Shown in pieces: positions 28,519 to 37,209 of a DNA stretch of 64,000 nucleotides; within the stretch, counting starts at the first letter, position 1, and each line of letters opens with the position of its first letter. The stretch spans positions 6,510,001-6,574,000 of the forward strand of contig CP018627.1 in the NCBI GenBank assembly GCA_002021875.1, given 5' to 3'. Under the pieces are notes generated by a model. It was not told the origin of the DNA. It searched no databases and saw nothing but the letters and a program-made list of their open reading frames with translations. The position numbers and the translations under genes are program-made. The stretch comes from Streptomyces hygroscopicus. Lineage in GTDB: Bacteria > Actinomycetota > Actinomycetes > Streptomycetales > Streptomycetaceae.

Positions 28519-30123
28519 TCACCGCGAGCGGGACGCGGACGTACTCGTCCCGGCCGCGTCCGTCACGCCCCTGTCCGTCCCGGCCGCGTCCTTCTCGGCC
28601 CGGGCGGCGATGTTCCGGGCCATACCGCCGAAGACGAGGGCGTGGAAGGGCGCGACCGACCACCAGTAGAGGTGTCCGGCGAGGCCGCGTGGATGGAACA
28701 GCGCCCGCTGCCGGTACACCGCCCCGCCCCGCGCGTCCCGGTCGACCGTCATCTCCAGCCAGGCCAGGCCCGGCAGCCGCATCTCGGCCCGCAGTCGCAG
28801 CAGCCGGGGCGGCAGGACCTCCTCCACCCGCCAGAAGTCGAGGCTGTCCCCCACCCTGAGCCGCGCCGCGTCGCGGCGGCCCCGGCGCAGTCCGACGCCG
28901 CCCACCAGGGTGTCGATCCAGCCGCGCAGCGCCCAGGCGAGCGGCATCGAGTACCACCCGTTCTCCCCGCCGATCCCCTCCACCACCCGCCAGACGTCCT
29001 CCGGCGAGGCGTCCACCGCGCGTGCGCGGCGGTCCTGGTAGAGACTGCCGCCCGCCCAGTCGGGGTCGGTGGGCAGCGGATCGCCGGCCGCGCCGGGGGT
29101 GGCGGCGGAGGACCAGCGGGTGGCCACCTTCGCGTCGCGGACCCGCCGCAGGGCCAGCTCCAGCGCCCGGTCCACACCGAGCGGCCCGCCCGGCGGGTCC
29201 GGCACATAGCGGACGATGTCCCGTTCGGCGCACACCACTTCATGGCGCAGCGACTCCACCAGCGGGCGGGCGATGGCACCCGGTACGGGGGTGACCAGGC
29301 CGACCCACAGACTGGACAGCCTGGGGGTGAGCACCGGCACCGGTGCGACCAGACGCCGCCGCAGCCCGGTCACCTCCGCGAATCGCCGCATCATGTCGAG
29401 GTAGGTGAGGACGTCGGGGCCGCCGATGTCGAAGGTCCGGTGCACCTCGTCCGGCAGCGTGGCGCAGCCCACCAGCAGCCGCAGCACATCGCGGACGGCG
29501 ATCGGCTGGGTGCGGGTGTGCACCCAGCGGGGCGTCACCATCACCGGCAGCCGCTCGGTGAGATAGCGGAGCATCTCGAACGAGGCCGAGCCCGAGCCGA
29601 CGATCACCCCGGCCCGCAGGACGGCCGTCGGCACCCCGGAGTCCAGCAGCACCCGGCCCACCTCGGCCCGGGAGCGAAGATGGGGCGAGAGCGCGCGCTC
29701 GGGGACCCCGACCGGGGTCAGCCCGCCGAGATAGACGATCCGGCGGACCCCCGCGGCCCGGGCCCGTTCGCCGAAGATCCGGGCGGCGCGGCGGTCGGTC
29801 TCCTCGAAGCCGGGTCCGGTGCCCAGCGCGTGGACCAGGTAGTACGCGACGTCCATGCCCTCCAGGGCGGCGCCGATGGACTCCTCGTCGGTCACATCGC
29901 CGCGCACGGTCTCCGCCCGCCCCGCCCAGGGGTGATCGCGCAGCTTCTCGGGCGAGCGGGCCACACACCGCACCTGATGCCCCGCGGCCAGCAGCTCGGG
30001 GACCAGCCTGCCGCCGATATAGCCGGTGGCCCCGGTGACCAGACAGCGGCGCGGCTCCGGCGCGCGGCCCGGCGCACCATCCACCGCTCGATCCGGCTCC
30101 GGCGGACGCTCGGGAACAGCCAT
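28519..30123 (-). CDS. NAD(P)-binding epimerase-like protein fused to a DUF2867 domain
   Basis: 534 residues. The N-terminal atypical SDR has GATGYIGGRLVPELLAAGH near residue 30 and continues through DIGGPDVLTYLDMMRRFAEVTG (NmrA/epimerase style). From about residue 330 the DUF2867 domain (GGSLYQDRRARAVDAS, NGWYSMPLAWALRGWIDTLVGGVGLRRGR, ALFHPRGLAGHLYWWSVAPFHALVFGGMARNI split) follows. The fusion is common in actinobacteria and has no established reaction. The ATG at 30123 is chosen because the conserved part starts soon after; an ATG at 30180 is also open. The C-terminal tail is low complexity. Confidence 0.85.
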   Translation of the reverse strand: MAVPERPPEPDRAVDGAPGRAPEPRRCLVTGATGYIGGRLVPELLAAGHQVRCVARSPEKLRDHPWAGRAETVRGDVTDEESIGAALEGMDVAYYLVHALGTGPGFEETDRRAARIFGERARAAGVRRIVYLGGLTPVGVPERALSPHLRSRAEVGRVLLDSGVPTAVLRAGVIVGSGSASFEMLRYLTERLPVMVTPRWVHTRTQPIAVRDVLRLLVGCATLPDEVHRTFDIGGPDVLTYLDMMRRFAEVTGLRRRLVAPVPVLTPRLSSLWVGLVTPVPGAIARPLVESLRHEVVCAERDIVRYVPDPPGGPLGVDRALELALRRVRDAKVATRWSSAATPGAAGDPLPTDPDWAGGSLYQDRRARAVDASPEDVWRVVEGIGGENGWYSMPLAWALRGWIDTLVGGVGLRRGRRDAARLRVGDSLDFWRVEEVLPPRLLRLRAEMRLPGLAWLEMTVDRDARGGAVYRQRALFHPRGLAGHLYWWSVAPFHALVFGGMARNIAARAEKDAAGTDRGVTDAAGTSTSASRSR

Positions 30124-30484
30124 GAGGCCATGGTGCGCGGGCAGGACAAAACCTGCGAGGTGGGCTCCCTTCGGCGGCATTGTCCGTATCAGGTAGTGGA
30201 GGTCGCTCTCCGGTCTCCCCGACCTTCGAGCCTCTCAGCACGGCCATCTAGGAAACACTCCGGGGGACTTACGTCCTCTGTCCTGAGCGCCTCTCCGGTC
30301 GAGCTCCCTCGCTCGCCCCGCAGGCTGTTATTTACGTTACTCCGACCCCCTTTGAGTGCCTAGCCCCTTTCAGGCATTTTTTCCGTTTTTCCGAGCCCGG
30401 TGAAGACCCGGCGAAGATCGGCCCCGACCCGGCACTCGGGCGCCTTGGCTGCGCCGGGAGGGGCTTGCCCGGTAGGCTTTCCGT
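30124..30484. other. Divergent promoter region, AT-rich for this genome
   Basis: No gene seen. A TTATTTACGTTAC-type stretch near 30326-30341 and a T-run near 30375-30390 stand out against the GC-rich background. They probably belong to the promoter of the SDR gene. TAGGCT at 30473-30478 lies 6 nt before the GTG of the next gene, suggesting a leaderless transcript there. Confidence 0.45.
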
Positions 30485-30784
30485 GTGATCTTCAAGCGCA
30501 TCGGAAACGGTCGGCCCTATCCCGACCACGGACGGGAAAGCACCCGCCAGTGGGCGGATGTCGCCCCACGCCCGGTACGTCTTGACCAGTTGGTCACGAC
30601 GAAGCAGCAGCTCGACCTGGAGACGCTGCTCGCGGAGGACTCGACGTTCTACGGGGACCTCTTCGCCCATGTCGTGAAATGGCAGGGCGACCTCTATCTG
30701 GAGGACGGGCTGCACCGGGCGGTGCGCGCCGCGCTCCAGCAGCGCCAAGTGCTGCACGCGCGCGTCCTGGAGCTCGAGGGCTGA
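30485..30784 (+). CDS. Conserved actinobacterial protein, VapB-antitoxin-like
   Basis: 99 residues beginning MIFKRIGNG (GTG start). The N terminus is followed by RLDQLVTTKQQLDLETLLAEDSTFYGDLFAHVVKWQGDLYLEDGLHRAVRAALQQRQ, a block that is nearly invariant in Streptomyces as recalled (segments LDQLVTTK, LYLEDGLHRAVRAAL). Automated annotation often labels it a VapB-type antitoxin, but no toxin gene is adjacent. It lies in the conserved LytR_C-upp neighbourhood. The real role is unknown. Confidence 0.8.
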   Translation: MIFKRIGNGRPYPDHGRESTRQWADVAPRPVRLDQLVTTKQQLDLETLLAEDSTFYGDLFAHVVKWQGDLYLEDGLHRAVRAALQQRQVLHARVLELEG

Positions 30785-30848
30785 CCGCGCCCGCGCCCCC
30801 GGTGACCGATCGTCGCTGATCGACTTCCGATCTCTGTTGACCCTTTCG

Positions 30849-30868
30849 GGTTGGTCTGAGCACCAACC
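30849..30868. promoter_or_regulatory. Inverted repeat upstream of the LytR_C gene
   Basis: GGTTGGT-CTGAGC-ACCAACC forms a 7-bp stem with a 6-nt loop, 49 bp before the LytR_C start. It could be a weak terminator of the preceding gene or an operator. TTGACC at 30837-30842 is a possible -35. Confidence 0.4.
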
Positions 30869-30916
30869 ATTGATCATTTAGTAGGCATCGCCACCTGGCC
30901 GCACTACGCTGCGCTC

Positions 30917-31618
30917 ATGAGCATGCTGACCCCTCCCGGCATGGGCGGAAAGTACCGCATTACGGGCGATCGCTACCCGCGGATGAGCCGACCCCGGAGC
31001 CGCCGGCGGCTGATGTTCGCCGCATTCGGCTCGGTCCTGACGCTCGGCCTGGTCGGCTGGGGAACACTTCAGCTCATCGACGTCTTCTCCGGCGACAGCG
31101 ACGACCAGACGGTCCGCGCGGCGCGCGGCACCGGGGACTGCGAGCGCGGCGACAAGCGCCCCGACGAGAAGGCGAAGTCCGGCCGGTCCGACAGCGGCCA
31201 GAGCGGTCAGGGCGGCCGACAGGGCCGTACGGGCGGGAAACTGCCCAAGCCCTCCCAGATCACGGTCAACGTCTACAACGCGACCACGCACTCCGGCCTC
31301 GCCAAGGACACCGCGAAGGAGCTGGAGAAGCGCGGCTTCAAGATCGGGAAAGTGGGCAACGCCCCGGCCGAGTACGACAAGAAGGTCAAGACCGCCGGGA
31401 TGCTGCTCGGCGCCCCTGGCGCCGGCGACGGGGCCTTCAATGTGCTCGGCACTCAGCTCAGCGGCGCCCAGACCAAGAACGACGCGCGCAACGGCAAGGA
31501 CATCGATCTGATCATCGGCAACAGTTTCAAGGACCTGGTCAAGCAGAAGGACGCCGACAAGGCGCTGGCCGCCCTGGCCAAGCCCTCGCCCGCGCCCTCC
31601 GGAAAGCCCTGCCGCTGA
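30917..31618 (+). CDS. LytR C-terminal domain (LytR_C) membrane protein
   Basis: 233 residues. A basic cytoplasmic N terminus precedes one transmembrane helix (FAAFGSVLTLGLVGWGTLQLI, about 34-54). A Gly/Lys-rich linker follows, and then the LytR_C domain from about residue 110 (ITVNVYNATTHSGLAKDTAKELEKRGFKIGKV). The catalytic LCP domain is absent, so it is not itself a cell-wall ligase; it may assist one. Its position beside upp is conserved in Streptomyces. Confidence 0.88.
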   Translation: MSMLTPPGMGGKYRITGDRYPRMSRPRSRRRLMFAAFGSVLTLGLVGWGTLQLIDVFSGDSDDQTVRAARGTGDCERGDKRPDEKAKSGRSDSGQSGQGGRQGRTGGKLPKPSQITVNVYNATTHSGLAKDTAKELEKRGFKIGKVGNAPAEYDKKVKTAGMLLGAPGAGDGAFNVLGTQLSGAQTKNDARNGKDIDLIIGNSFKDLVKQKDADKALAALAKPSPAPSGKPCR

Positions 31619-31715
31619 CCCGGCGCCGACCACTCGCGTGCGAGCACCCTGGGGCCGCTGACCGCCGGGGAGTGCCCTTAAGCGGTACTCAGCCCACAGC
31701 CCCTTCGAGCGGTGC

Positions 31716-32351
31716 TCAGCCCGCGCTCCCGTACATCCGGTCACCCGCGTCGCCGAGCCCGGGCACGATGTACCCCTGCTCGTTGAGCCGCTCGTCGATG
31801 GACGAGGTGACCACCGTCACCGGCGCGCCCGCCAGCTCGCGCTCCATGAGCTCGACACCCTGCGGCGCCGCCAGCAGACACAGCGCCGTCACGTCATCGG
31901 CGCCCCGCGCTATCAGCTCCTTGATCGCCGCGACCAGCGTCCCGCCGGTGGCGAGCATCGGGTCCAGGACGTAGACCTGACGGCCGGAGAGGTCCTCGGG
32001 CATCCGGGTGGCGTAGGTGGACGCCTGGAGCGTCTCCTCGTCACGGATCATGCCCAGGAAACCGACCTCCGCGGTGGGCAGCAGCCGCACCATGCCGTCG
32101 AGCATCCCGAGACCGGCCCGCAGGATCGGCACGACCATGGGGCGCGGATGGGACAGCCGTACTCCGGTCGTGGCCGTCACCGGGGTCTCGATGTCGACCT
32201 GCTCGGTGCGCACATCGCGCGTGGCCTCGTACGCGAGCAGGGTCACCAGCTCGTCGGCGAGCCGCCGGAAGGTGGGGGAGTCGGTGCGCTTGTCGCGCAG
32301 CGTGGTGAGTTTGTGCGCCACCAGCGGGTGGTCGACGACGTGGATCCGCAT
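31716..32351 (-). CDS. upp: Uracil phosphoribosyltransferase
   Basis: 211 residues. Salvages uracil to UMP with PRPP. It has the family start [32 protein letters not shown], the PRPP loop [12 protein letters not shown] and the C-terminal uracil-binding segment [15 protein letters not shown]. The ATG at 32351 fits the family N terminus. It is transcribed against the LytR_C gene and divergently from the small basic protein. Confidence 0.97.
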   Translation of the reverse strand: MRIHVVDHPLVAHKLTTLRDKRTDSPTFRRLADELVTLLAYEATRDVRTEQVDIETPVTATTGVRLSHPRPMVVPILRAGLGMLDGMVRLLPTAEVGFLGMIRDEETLQASTYATRMPEDLSGRQVYVLDPMLATGGTLVAAIKELIARGADDVTALCLLAAPQGVELMERELAGAPVTVVTSSIDERLNEQGYIVPGLGDAGDRMYGSAG

Positions 32352-32539
32352 GGCGACGACACTAACCGAGCCTCCGGAGCCCGGCTGCCGCCGGTGACCC
32401 CGTCCGCCCCCTCCGTGCGCCTCCCTCGCGCTCAACCGTCTGCCGCCGCACTGGAATCAAACCGCCGTTTCGGGGGAAAGTGGGCAGCAGCGCCCGGGGT
32501 GCTCCCGGGCGACACCTCGGCCCCGAGGAGTGATTGACC

Positions 32540-32707
32540 ATGGCCGAAGCGACCGCGAAGGAAACCTCCGCGGAACGCCGCCGCCGCCGCGACCGCTTCC
32601 TGCGCGCGTTGAACGAGGCCAGAGCGGTGCGGAACCGGGTGCGTCCCCGCCAGGCCCGCGCGGCCCGGATGCGCCGGGCGATACACATGCGGACCTTTTC
32701 CTGGTGA
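32540..32707 (+). CDS. Small arginine-rich conserved protein, 55 aa
   Basis: Begins MAEATAKETSAERRRRRDRF and ends HMRTFSW; about 17 arginines make it very basic, so it may bind nucleic acid. The ATG at 32540 follows GGAG by about 10 nt. A closely similar small ORF is recalled at the same spot (between upp and the tadA-associated gene) in other Streptomyces. It is under 60 residues, so easily missed by automated calls. Confidence 0.7.
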   Translation: MAEATAKETSAERRRRRDRFLRALNEARAVRNRVRPRQARAARMRRAIHMRTFSW

Positions 32708-32908
32708 TCTCTGGTGGGCTTCCACCGAACCGCCGGAGGGGGTTTCCGCGCGTTTCGATTCCGTCCGCGTGAGCCACATCTCTTTGGACTGGTGCACGAC
32801 GCAGCGTGGAAGACCTCTCGCGACGCGACGGTTTCTGCCACGATTCCGATTGGGGCGGGACACTGTCCCGCCCGCCCCGGCACGCCTATGACCAGTGGGA
32901 GAGTCACG

Positions 32909-33424
32909 GTGTACTTCGCCGCATTGCTCGCGCGCACCGCAGAAGGGTGGGAAGCGAGCGACACAGAGCTCGACGACGTGGAAACCCTGACGGATCTGAT
33001 CGAACTGGCCCGTCTGGCCTCCAAGGACGACGACACGGTTTTGGCCTTCGTCGAGCACGAAGACGCGTGGTTCGGCGTCGTCCGCGTGGACGGCGAGGAC
33101 GACCCGCACATCTACGTATCGGACGCGGCAGCCGCCGCCCGCACCTCGTACGGCTCGATGCTCACCGACGAGCTGCTCGGCCGGGACCCCGACGACGATC
33201 TGGACAGCCTGGTCGACCTGGACGGCACCGAGGACGGCGAGCCGGACCGGGACGACGAGGACGCGGACGACGCCCCGGTCCCGCTCGGCCCGCTCGGCGA
33301 CGCCGACATCCTGGCCGACTACGGCATGGACGAGAAGGAGCTGAAGTCCCTCGACGGGGACGCCCTCGAATCGATCGCCGAGATGCTGGGCTGCAGCATG
33401 GAGGGGCTGGAGGCGGTGCGCTGA
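32909..33424 (+). CDS. tRNA adenosine deaminase-associated acidic protein
   Basis: 171 residues. It begins with an MYFAALLARTAEGWEASD block, then a helix (LDDVETLTDLIELARLAS), a beta-rich core (VLAFVEHEDAWFGVVRVDGEDDPHIYVSD), a long Asp/Glu stretch (about 100-125) and a C-terminal helical part (MDEKELKSLDGDALESIAEMLGC). It accompanies tadA in actinobacteria. The GTG at 32909 with GGGAGA 7 nt upstream is preferred over the ATG at 32888. The molecular function is not established. Confidence 0.85.
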   Translation: MYFAALLARTAEGWEASDTELDDVETLTDLIELARLASKDDDTVLAFVEHEDAWFGVVRVDGEDDPHIYVSDAAAAARTSYGSMLTDELLGRDPDDDLDSLVDLDGTEDGEPDRDDEDADDAPVPLGPLGDADILADYGMDEKELKSLDGDALESIAEMLGCSMEGLEAVR

Positions 33425-33525
33425 CCACCGCAGCCATGCCACCCACCCCGTCACCGCACTGATCCAAGTGATCCACACGAATAGCGAACCGAACCGATCC
33501 GCACGAACCGATCCACACTGACGTC

Positions 33526-34026
33526 ATGACCGATCCGCTGACCGGCCTCCTGCCCGGCCCCGAACCCGACCCCCTGCGCGATCCCTGGCGCGCCCCGATG
33601 CGCCTGGCGCTGGAGGAGGCGGTACGGGCACCCGAGACGGGGGATGTGCCGGTCGGCGCCGTCGTGCTGGGCCCGGACGGCTCGGTACTCGGCCGCGGCC
33701 GCAACGAGCGCGAGGCCCACGGCGACCCCACGGCCCACGCCGAGGTCCTCGCCCTCCGAGCCGCCGCCCACCACCTCGGCGGCTGGCGGCTGACCGGCTG
33801 CACCCTGGTGGTCACCCTGGAGCCGTGCACGATGTGCGCCGGCGCGATCGTCCTGTCCCGCCTGGACCGGCTGGTCTACGGCGCCGTGGACGAGAAGGCC
33901 GGCGCGGTCGGCTCCCTCTGGGACGTCGTCCGCGACCGCCGCCTCAACCACCGCCCCGAGGTCATCGCGGGCGTCCTGGCGGAGGCGTGCGCGGCCCCCC
34001 TGACCACCTTCTTCCGCAAATCCTGA
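33526..34026 (+). CDS. tadA: tRNA-specific adenosine deaminase
   Basis: 166 residues. Converts wobble adenosine-34 to inosine in tRNA-Arg(ACG). The zinc and catalytic motifs are intact: HAE at 71-73 (catalytic Glu73) and PCTMC at 100-104. The VPVGAVVLGPDG and YGAVDEKAGAVGS blocks are also typical. The ATG at 33526 gives a family-length protein. tRNA-Ser(CGA) follows 79 bp later. Confidence 0.95.
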   Translation: MTDPLTGLLPGPEPDPLRDPWRAPMRLALEEAVRAPETGDVPVGAVVLGPDGSVLGRGRNEREAHGDPTAHAEVLALRAAAHHLGGWRLTGCTLVVTLEPCTMCAGAIVLSRLDRLVYGAVDEKAGAVGSLWDVVRDRRLNHRPEVIAGVLAEACAAPLTTFFRKS

Positions 34027-34105
34027 CCCCTGCCCCCGGTCCCGTCCCGGAACCGTCCCGGAACCGATTTCGGTTACCGGCCACCCGTCCGCTAGGCTCT
34101 CCCTC

Positions 34106-34192
34106 GGTAGCGTGTCCGAGCGGCCGAAGGAGCGCGCCTCGAAAGCGCGTGAGGGGGCAACTCCTCCGTGGGTTCAAATCCCACCGCTACCG
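34106..34192 (+). tRNA. tRNA-Ser (anticodon CGA)
   Basis: Acceptor GGTAGCG (34106-34112) pairs with CGCTACC (34185-34191), discriminator G34192; CCA is not encoded. The anticodon arm CGCGC-CTCGAAA-GCGCG gives CGA, which reads UCG. The long variable arm (GAGGGGGCAACTCCTC) is class II. The T arm GTGGG-TTCAAAT-CCCAC overlaps the 20-bp repeat described below. Confidence 0.97.
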
Positions 34193-34196
34193 CTCT
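34177..34196 (+). repeat. Left copy of 20-bp direct repeat at the tRNA 3' end (attachment-site-like)
   Basis: AATCCCACCGCTACCGCTCT, the last 16 bases of tRNA-Ser plus 4 downstream, recurs exactly at 35724-35743. Duplication of a tRNA 3' end on both sides of a segment is the footprint left by tyrosine-recombinase integration. Confidence 0.85.
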
Positions 34197-34197
34197 T

Positions 34198-34236
34198 ACA
34201 CCCCCCTGACTTGCGGAAACGCAGTCAGGGGGGTGT
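34198..34236 (+). terminator. Hairpin terminator after tRNA-Ser(CGA)
   Basis: ACACCCCCCTGAC (34198-34210, with the run of C six long) pairs with GTCAGGGGGGTGT (34224-34236) around a 13-nt loop, followed by TTTT. It starts 2 nt after the att-like repeat, so it belongs to the inserted segment. Confidence 0.8.
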
Positions 34237-35095
34237 TTTGCGTGTGGACGTGCCCACACAGGCGGGTGGACCCGGCCTCGAGGATCTGGCTGCATGGGCA
34301 TCTCCGCACAGTGGCCGTGAGGCGTCGCCGGGGCCGGCCCGCGTCTCCACGGGCCTCCAGCAGTCGCCTTAGCGCCTTGAGCACCCATCCCCGCCCGTGC
34401 CGAGCCGGCCAACGACTGCACCTCGGCGACAGTGCCCGCCCGGGGCCGTGTGGGCACAGGCGGGCCCCGAATGCAACGGGTCCGGATCTGTGAGATCAGC
34501 GGATGGTGACATCGATGACCTCTACTCCTGATGTGCCCTTCCCCGGTACTGCACGCGGTTAGGGCCCGGGCCGGCGTATGCGCCGAGGCTGAGGGGCTGC
34601 GCGGGTCTGGTCCCCGCCCGAGCCGCTCCGCGCCATCGGGGCGCTTGCCACAGGCGCGCCCAGGGCCGCGGGTCGCTGCGGCGAGGCGTCGTTACGCACC
34701 CCACCGCCCACGGCAGTCCGGCGTAGGCGAAGCCGCGCCGGACGCTGGACAACAGGATCGACACCGGCGTCAGCTTCTCCGGCGTGGCCGTTCTCCCACG
34801 CCCGACTCTCCGGGAGCCGCACCACGCGGTTCACCGTGACATACGTACGGCGGGAGCCGAGGACGGCGCATCGGCAGCTCCTCGCGCGGCTGCGCATGCT
34901 CCGCATGGCCTGCGCAGGCCGGACGGACACATGGGCATGACTCAGGTCGTCGGCATCAGCCCAGCGGCGGCATCCCCTGCCCACACCCGCGTTAGCCGGA
35001 GGTTAGCGGGGCGGCAGCCCTGCGGTAGTGGCCCCGACCAGAGTGGTCGACGTACCGAGGAGACAACGACACCAACCACCCCGGGGGGACCCGAA
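34237..35095. other. Gene-poor left arm of the tRNA-bounded islet
   Basis: About 860 bp between the terminator and the lipoprotein gene. Open frames exist on both strands, but none has a ribosome-binding site, a domain or steady codon bias. No integrase or excisionase fragment was recognised. It may hold decayed remains of the inserted element. Confidence 0.5.
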
Positions 35096-35725
35096 ATGAG
35101 CTCCAGCAACACTGTCCGCACCGCTCGTCGCCGCACCCTGCGCGTTGCCGCCGCGGCCCTGATCGCCGCCGCCGGCCTCAGCCTGACCGCCTGCTCCGGC
35201 TCGGAGGACACCGCCGGCAAGAAGCCCGCGGCCGTCACCGAGTCCTCCTCCACCGGGGCGCAGGGCTCCGATGTCAAGGTCGACACCAAGGCGGGCGCCG
35301 CGGGCAAGGCGGCATACCCGTCCCATACCGAGACCCTGGTGGACGGCAGCACGGCCAAGATCTACGAGCTCGGCGAACAGCACTACCGCCTGAAGATCGT
35401 TAACGACGGTGCCGTGCTGGCCACGCTGGAGGCCAACGGGCACGACGCCGGTCTCGACGCCAATGACATGTTCGTCGTGATCACGGCGGGCGGCGAGGTC
35501 CGCTCCTGGATGGGCGGCGGACAGCAGGGACCGGGCACGTTCGAGCTCGCGGGCGGCTGGACGGCCAAGGTCACGAAGGTCGGCGAGCTGCATTACCGTG
35601 CGAAGATCTACGGCTTCGAGGGCGAGGCCGCCACGATCGAGGCGAACCAGCAGGACACCGGTCTCGACGCCAACGGCGGGTCCATCGTGCTCAGCGCCGG
35701 CGGTGTGATCAGCGCCCACGAGTAA
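35096..35725 (+). CDS. Lipoprotein with two internal repeats
   Basis: 209 residues. The signal peptide ends with lipobox LTAC (Cys about 35), then a Ser/Thr/Ala-rich spacer. Two homologous about 60-residue halves follow: one with AKIYELGEQHYRLKIVNDGAVLATLEANGHDAGLDAND and one with AKVTKVGELHYRAKIYGFEGEAATIEANQQDTGLDANG (compare HYRLKI with HYRAKI, and GLDAND with GLDANG). The fold is unknown. The ATG at 35096 follows GGGGGGAC. The TAA stop overlaps the right-hand 20-bp repeat, so the gene ends exactly at the islet border. Confidence 0.85.
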   Translation: MSSSNTVRTARRRTLRVAAAALIAAAGLSLTACSGSEDTAGKKPAAVTESSSTGAQGSDVKVDTKAGAAGKAAYPSHTETLVDGSTAKIYELGEQHYRLKIVNDGAVLATLEANGHDAGLDANDMFVVITAGGEVRSWMGGGQQGPGTFELAGGWTAKVTKVGELHYRAKIYGFEGEAATIEANQQDTGLDANGGSIVLSAGGVISAHE

Positions 35726-35743
35726 TCCCACCGCTACCGCTCT
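35724..35743 (+). repeat. Right copy of the 20-bp tRNA-Ser 3'-end repeat
   Basis: Exact copy of 34177-34196, 1,547 bp downstream. It contains the last two bases of the lipoprotein stop and lies 5 bp before a terminator palindrome. Before insertion, that palindrome would have stood where a tRNA terminator belongs. Confidence 0.85.
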
Positions 35744-35748
35744 GAAGA

Positions 35749-35784
35749 ACGTAGGGCCCGGTTCGTACGAACCGGGCCCTACGT
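35749..35784. terminator. Perfect 36-nt palindromic terminator
   Basis: ACGTAGGGCCCGGTTCGT is followed at once by its exact reverse complement (35767-35784). It sits between the lipoprotein gene and the convergent proline-rich gene and can serve both. Confidence 0.85.
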
Positions 35785-35808
35785 GTGTGCGGGGGTCGTC
35801 CCCTCCCG

Positions 35809-37209
35809 TCAGGGGCCGGACGGGGGCGGCTGCTGCGGGGGTTGCTGCTGGTTGGGGTCGGGCTGCTGCTGTGGCTGGTCCTGCGGGGGCTGGTTCGGAG
35901 GCGGCTGGTTCGGAGGCGGCTGGTTCGGAGGCGGCTGGTTCGGAGGTGGTTGGTTCGGCGGGGGCTGGTTCGGGGGCGGCGGGGGCGGGGGCGGGGGCTG
36001 GTTCGGCGGGGGCTGGTTGGGCGGCGGCTGATTCGGGGGCGGCTGATTGGGCGGGGGCTGGTTCGGCGGGGGCTGCGGCTGCTGCTGCTGGCCCGGATCC
36101 GTGGGCTGGTCCTGGGGCTGCTGCTGACCCGGGTCGGAGGGCTGGTCCTGGGGCTGCTGACCCGGATCCGACGGCTGATCCTGCGGCTGGGGCTGCTGGC
36201 CCGGGTCCGTGGGCTGGTCCTGCGGCTGCTGACCCGGATCCGACGGCTGATCGGAGGGCTGCGACTGCTGCGAGGGGGTCGCGGACGGGCGATCGGTCTC
36301 CAGCGGGGTGAACCGGTCGGACGGCTTCAGGCTGACCTTCGGCGCTTCCCGCAGACGCGGGGCGTGCTGCTCGCCCGGCATCGCCAGGGTGGACGGGTAG
36401 TCGGCCCGTGCCAGCACGGTGTCGCGCGGGTTCTCGCTGCCGTCACCGTCGCCGAGCGGGCGCTTCAGGAGCTCGGTTTTGCCGGTTCCCACCAGGACGA
36501 GGTGCTTGACGTCCTTCGTGGCCGGCCGGATGACGGTCACCGTGGTCCGGGAGAAACCGTTCCACTGGGGCCCGGTGAAGGTCGGCTTGGCGTTGCGCGG
36601 CGGGGCCGAGACCCTAACGGGATTTCCGGAGTCGCACTTCACGACGGGCGCGCCGTGCTCATCGACGAAAACCGCCGTTCCGGCCTGGAGGACGGCGGAC
36701 ACCGGCTTCACCCCGCCGCGGTAGCCGTAGGTCTTCGCATAGGTGTCGGAGCGCAGTGTGACGCTCGTGAGCCGCTGGACGAAGCCGGGGATGTCGTCCT
36801 GGCCGATGTTCTGGACCCGGCTCCAGGCGGCCCCCTTCTTCTTGTCGGCGTCGAGGTCATGGGTCAGTCCCTGCCGGTCGCAGGGCTGCCGGTTCCGGAC
36901 GCCGGTGTAGAGACCGGGAGTGTCGCCGCGGAAGGCCCGGCCTCCGTTGGACGGCGAGACCACGCGTTTGCGGTCATGGCCCACGGAGGAGGTGAACGCG
37001 GGAACCGAGGTCCTTCCGACGGGTTCGCGCCGGTATTCGACCGTCGAGGCGAATCGGGGGGCTTCCCCGGAAGCCTCTCTGGAGGCTTTCCCGGATGCCT
37101 TTTCGGAGGAGGAGACCATCCCAAGGACCACCACGACGGCCACCACGACGACGAAACCGACGAAGACTGCTGAGCGACGTGAGGTGAGGTGCCATGAGAT
37201 TGAGCGCAT
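35809..37209 (-). CDS. Membrane-anchored protein with DUF6777-like domain and long Pro/Gln repeat tail
   Basis: 466 residues. A basic start and one helix (SAVFVGFVVVVAVVVVLGMV, about 13-32) anchor it, with the rest outside. Residues about 60-300 form a globular domain with CDRQGLTHDL and VKCDSGNPVRV cysteines, resembling the domain annotated as DUF6777 in Streptomyces. From about residue 325 it is repetitive: first SDPGQQPQDQP/TDPGQQ units, then about ten PPPNQ units broken by nine prolines in a row, ending QQPPPSGP. The tail could span the cell wall. Function unknown. Confidence 0.85.
   Translation of the reverse strand: MRSISWHLTSRRSAVFVGFVVVVAVVVVLGMVSSSEKASGKASREASGEAPRFASTVEYRREPVGRTSVPAFTSSVGHDRKRVVSPSNGGRAFRGDTPGLYTGVRNRQPCDRQGLTHDLDADKKKGAAWSRVQNIGQDDIPGFVQRLTSVTLRSDTYAKTYGYRGGVKPVSAVLQAGTAVFVDEHGAPVVKCDSGNPVRVSAPPRNAKPTFTGPQWNGFSRTTVTVIRPATKDVKHLVLVGTGKTELLKRPLGDGDGSENPRDTVLARADYPSTLAMPGEQHAPRLREAPKVSLKPSDRFTPLETDRPSATPSQQSQPSDQPSDPGQQPQDQPTDPGQQPQPQDQPSDPGQQPQDQPSDPGQQQPQDQPTDPGQQQQPQPPPNQPPPNQPPPNQPPPNQPPPNQPPPPPPPPPNQPPPNQPPPNQPPPNQPPPNQPPPNQPPQDQPQQQPDPNQQQPPQQPPPSGP

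Noticed and set aside
30485..30784. Toxin-antitoxin pair
   Set aside because: Only the VapB-like gene is present; the next gene is a LytR_C protein, not a PIN toxin.
34237..35095. Integrase or excisionase gene in the islet
   Set aside because: No tyrosine-recombinase motif or helix-turn-helix could be found in any frame.
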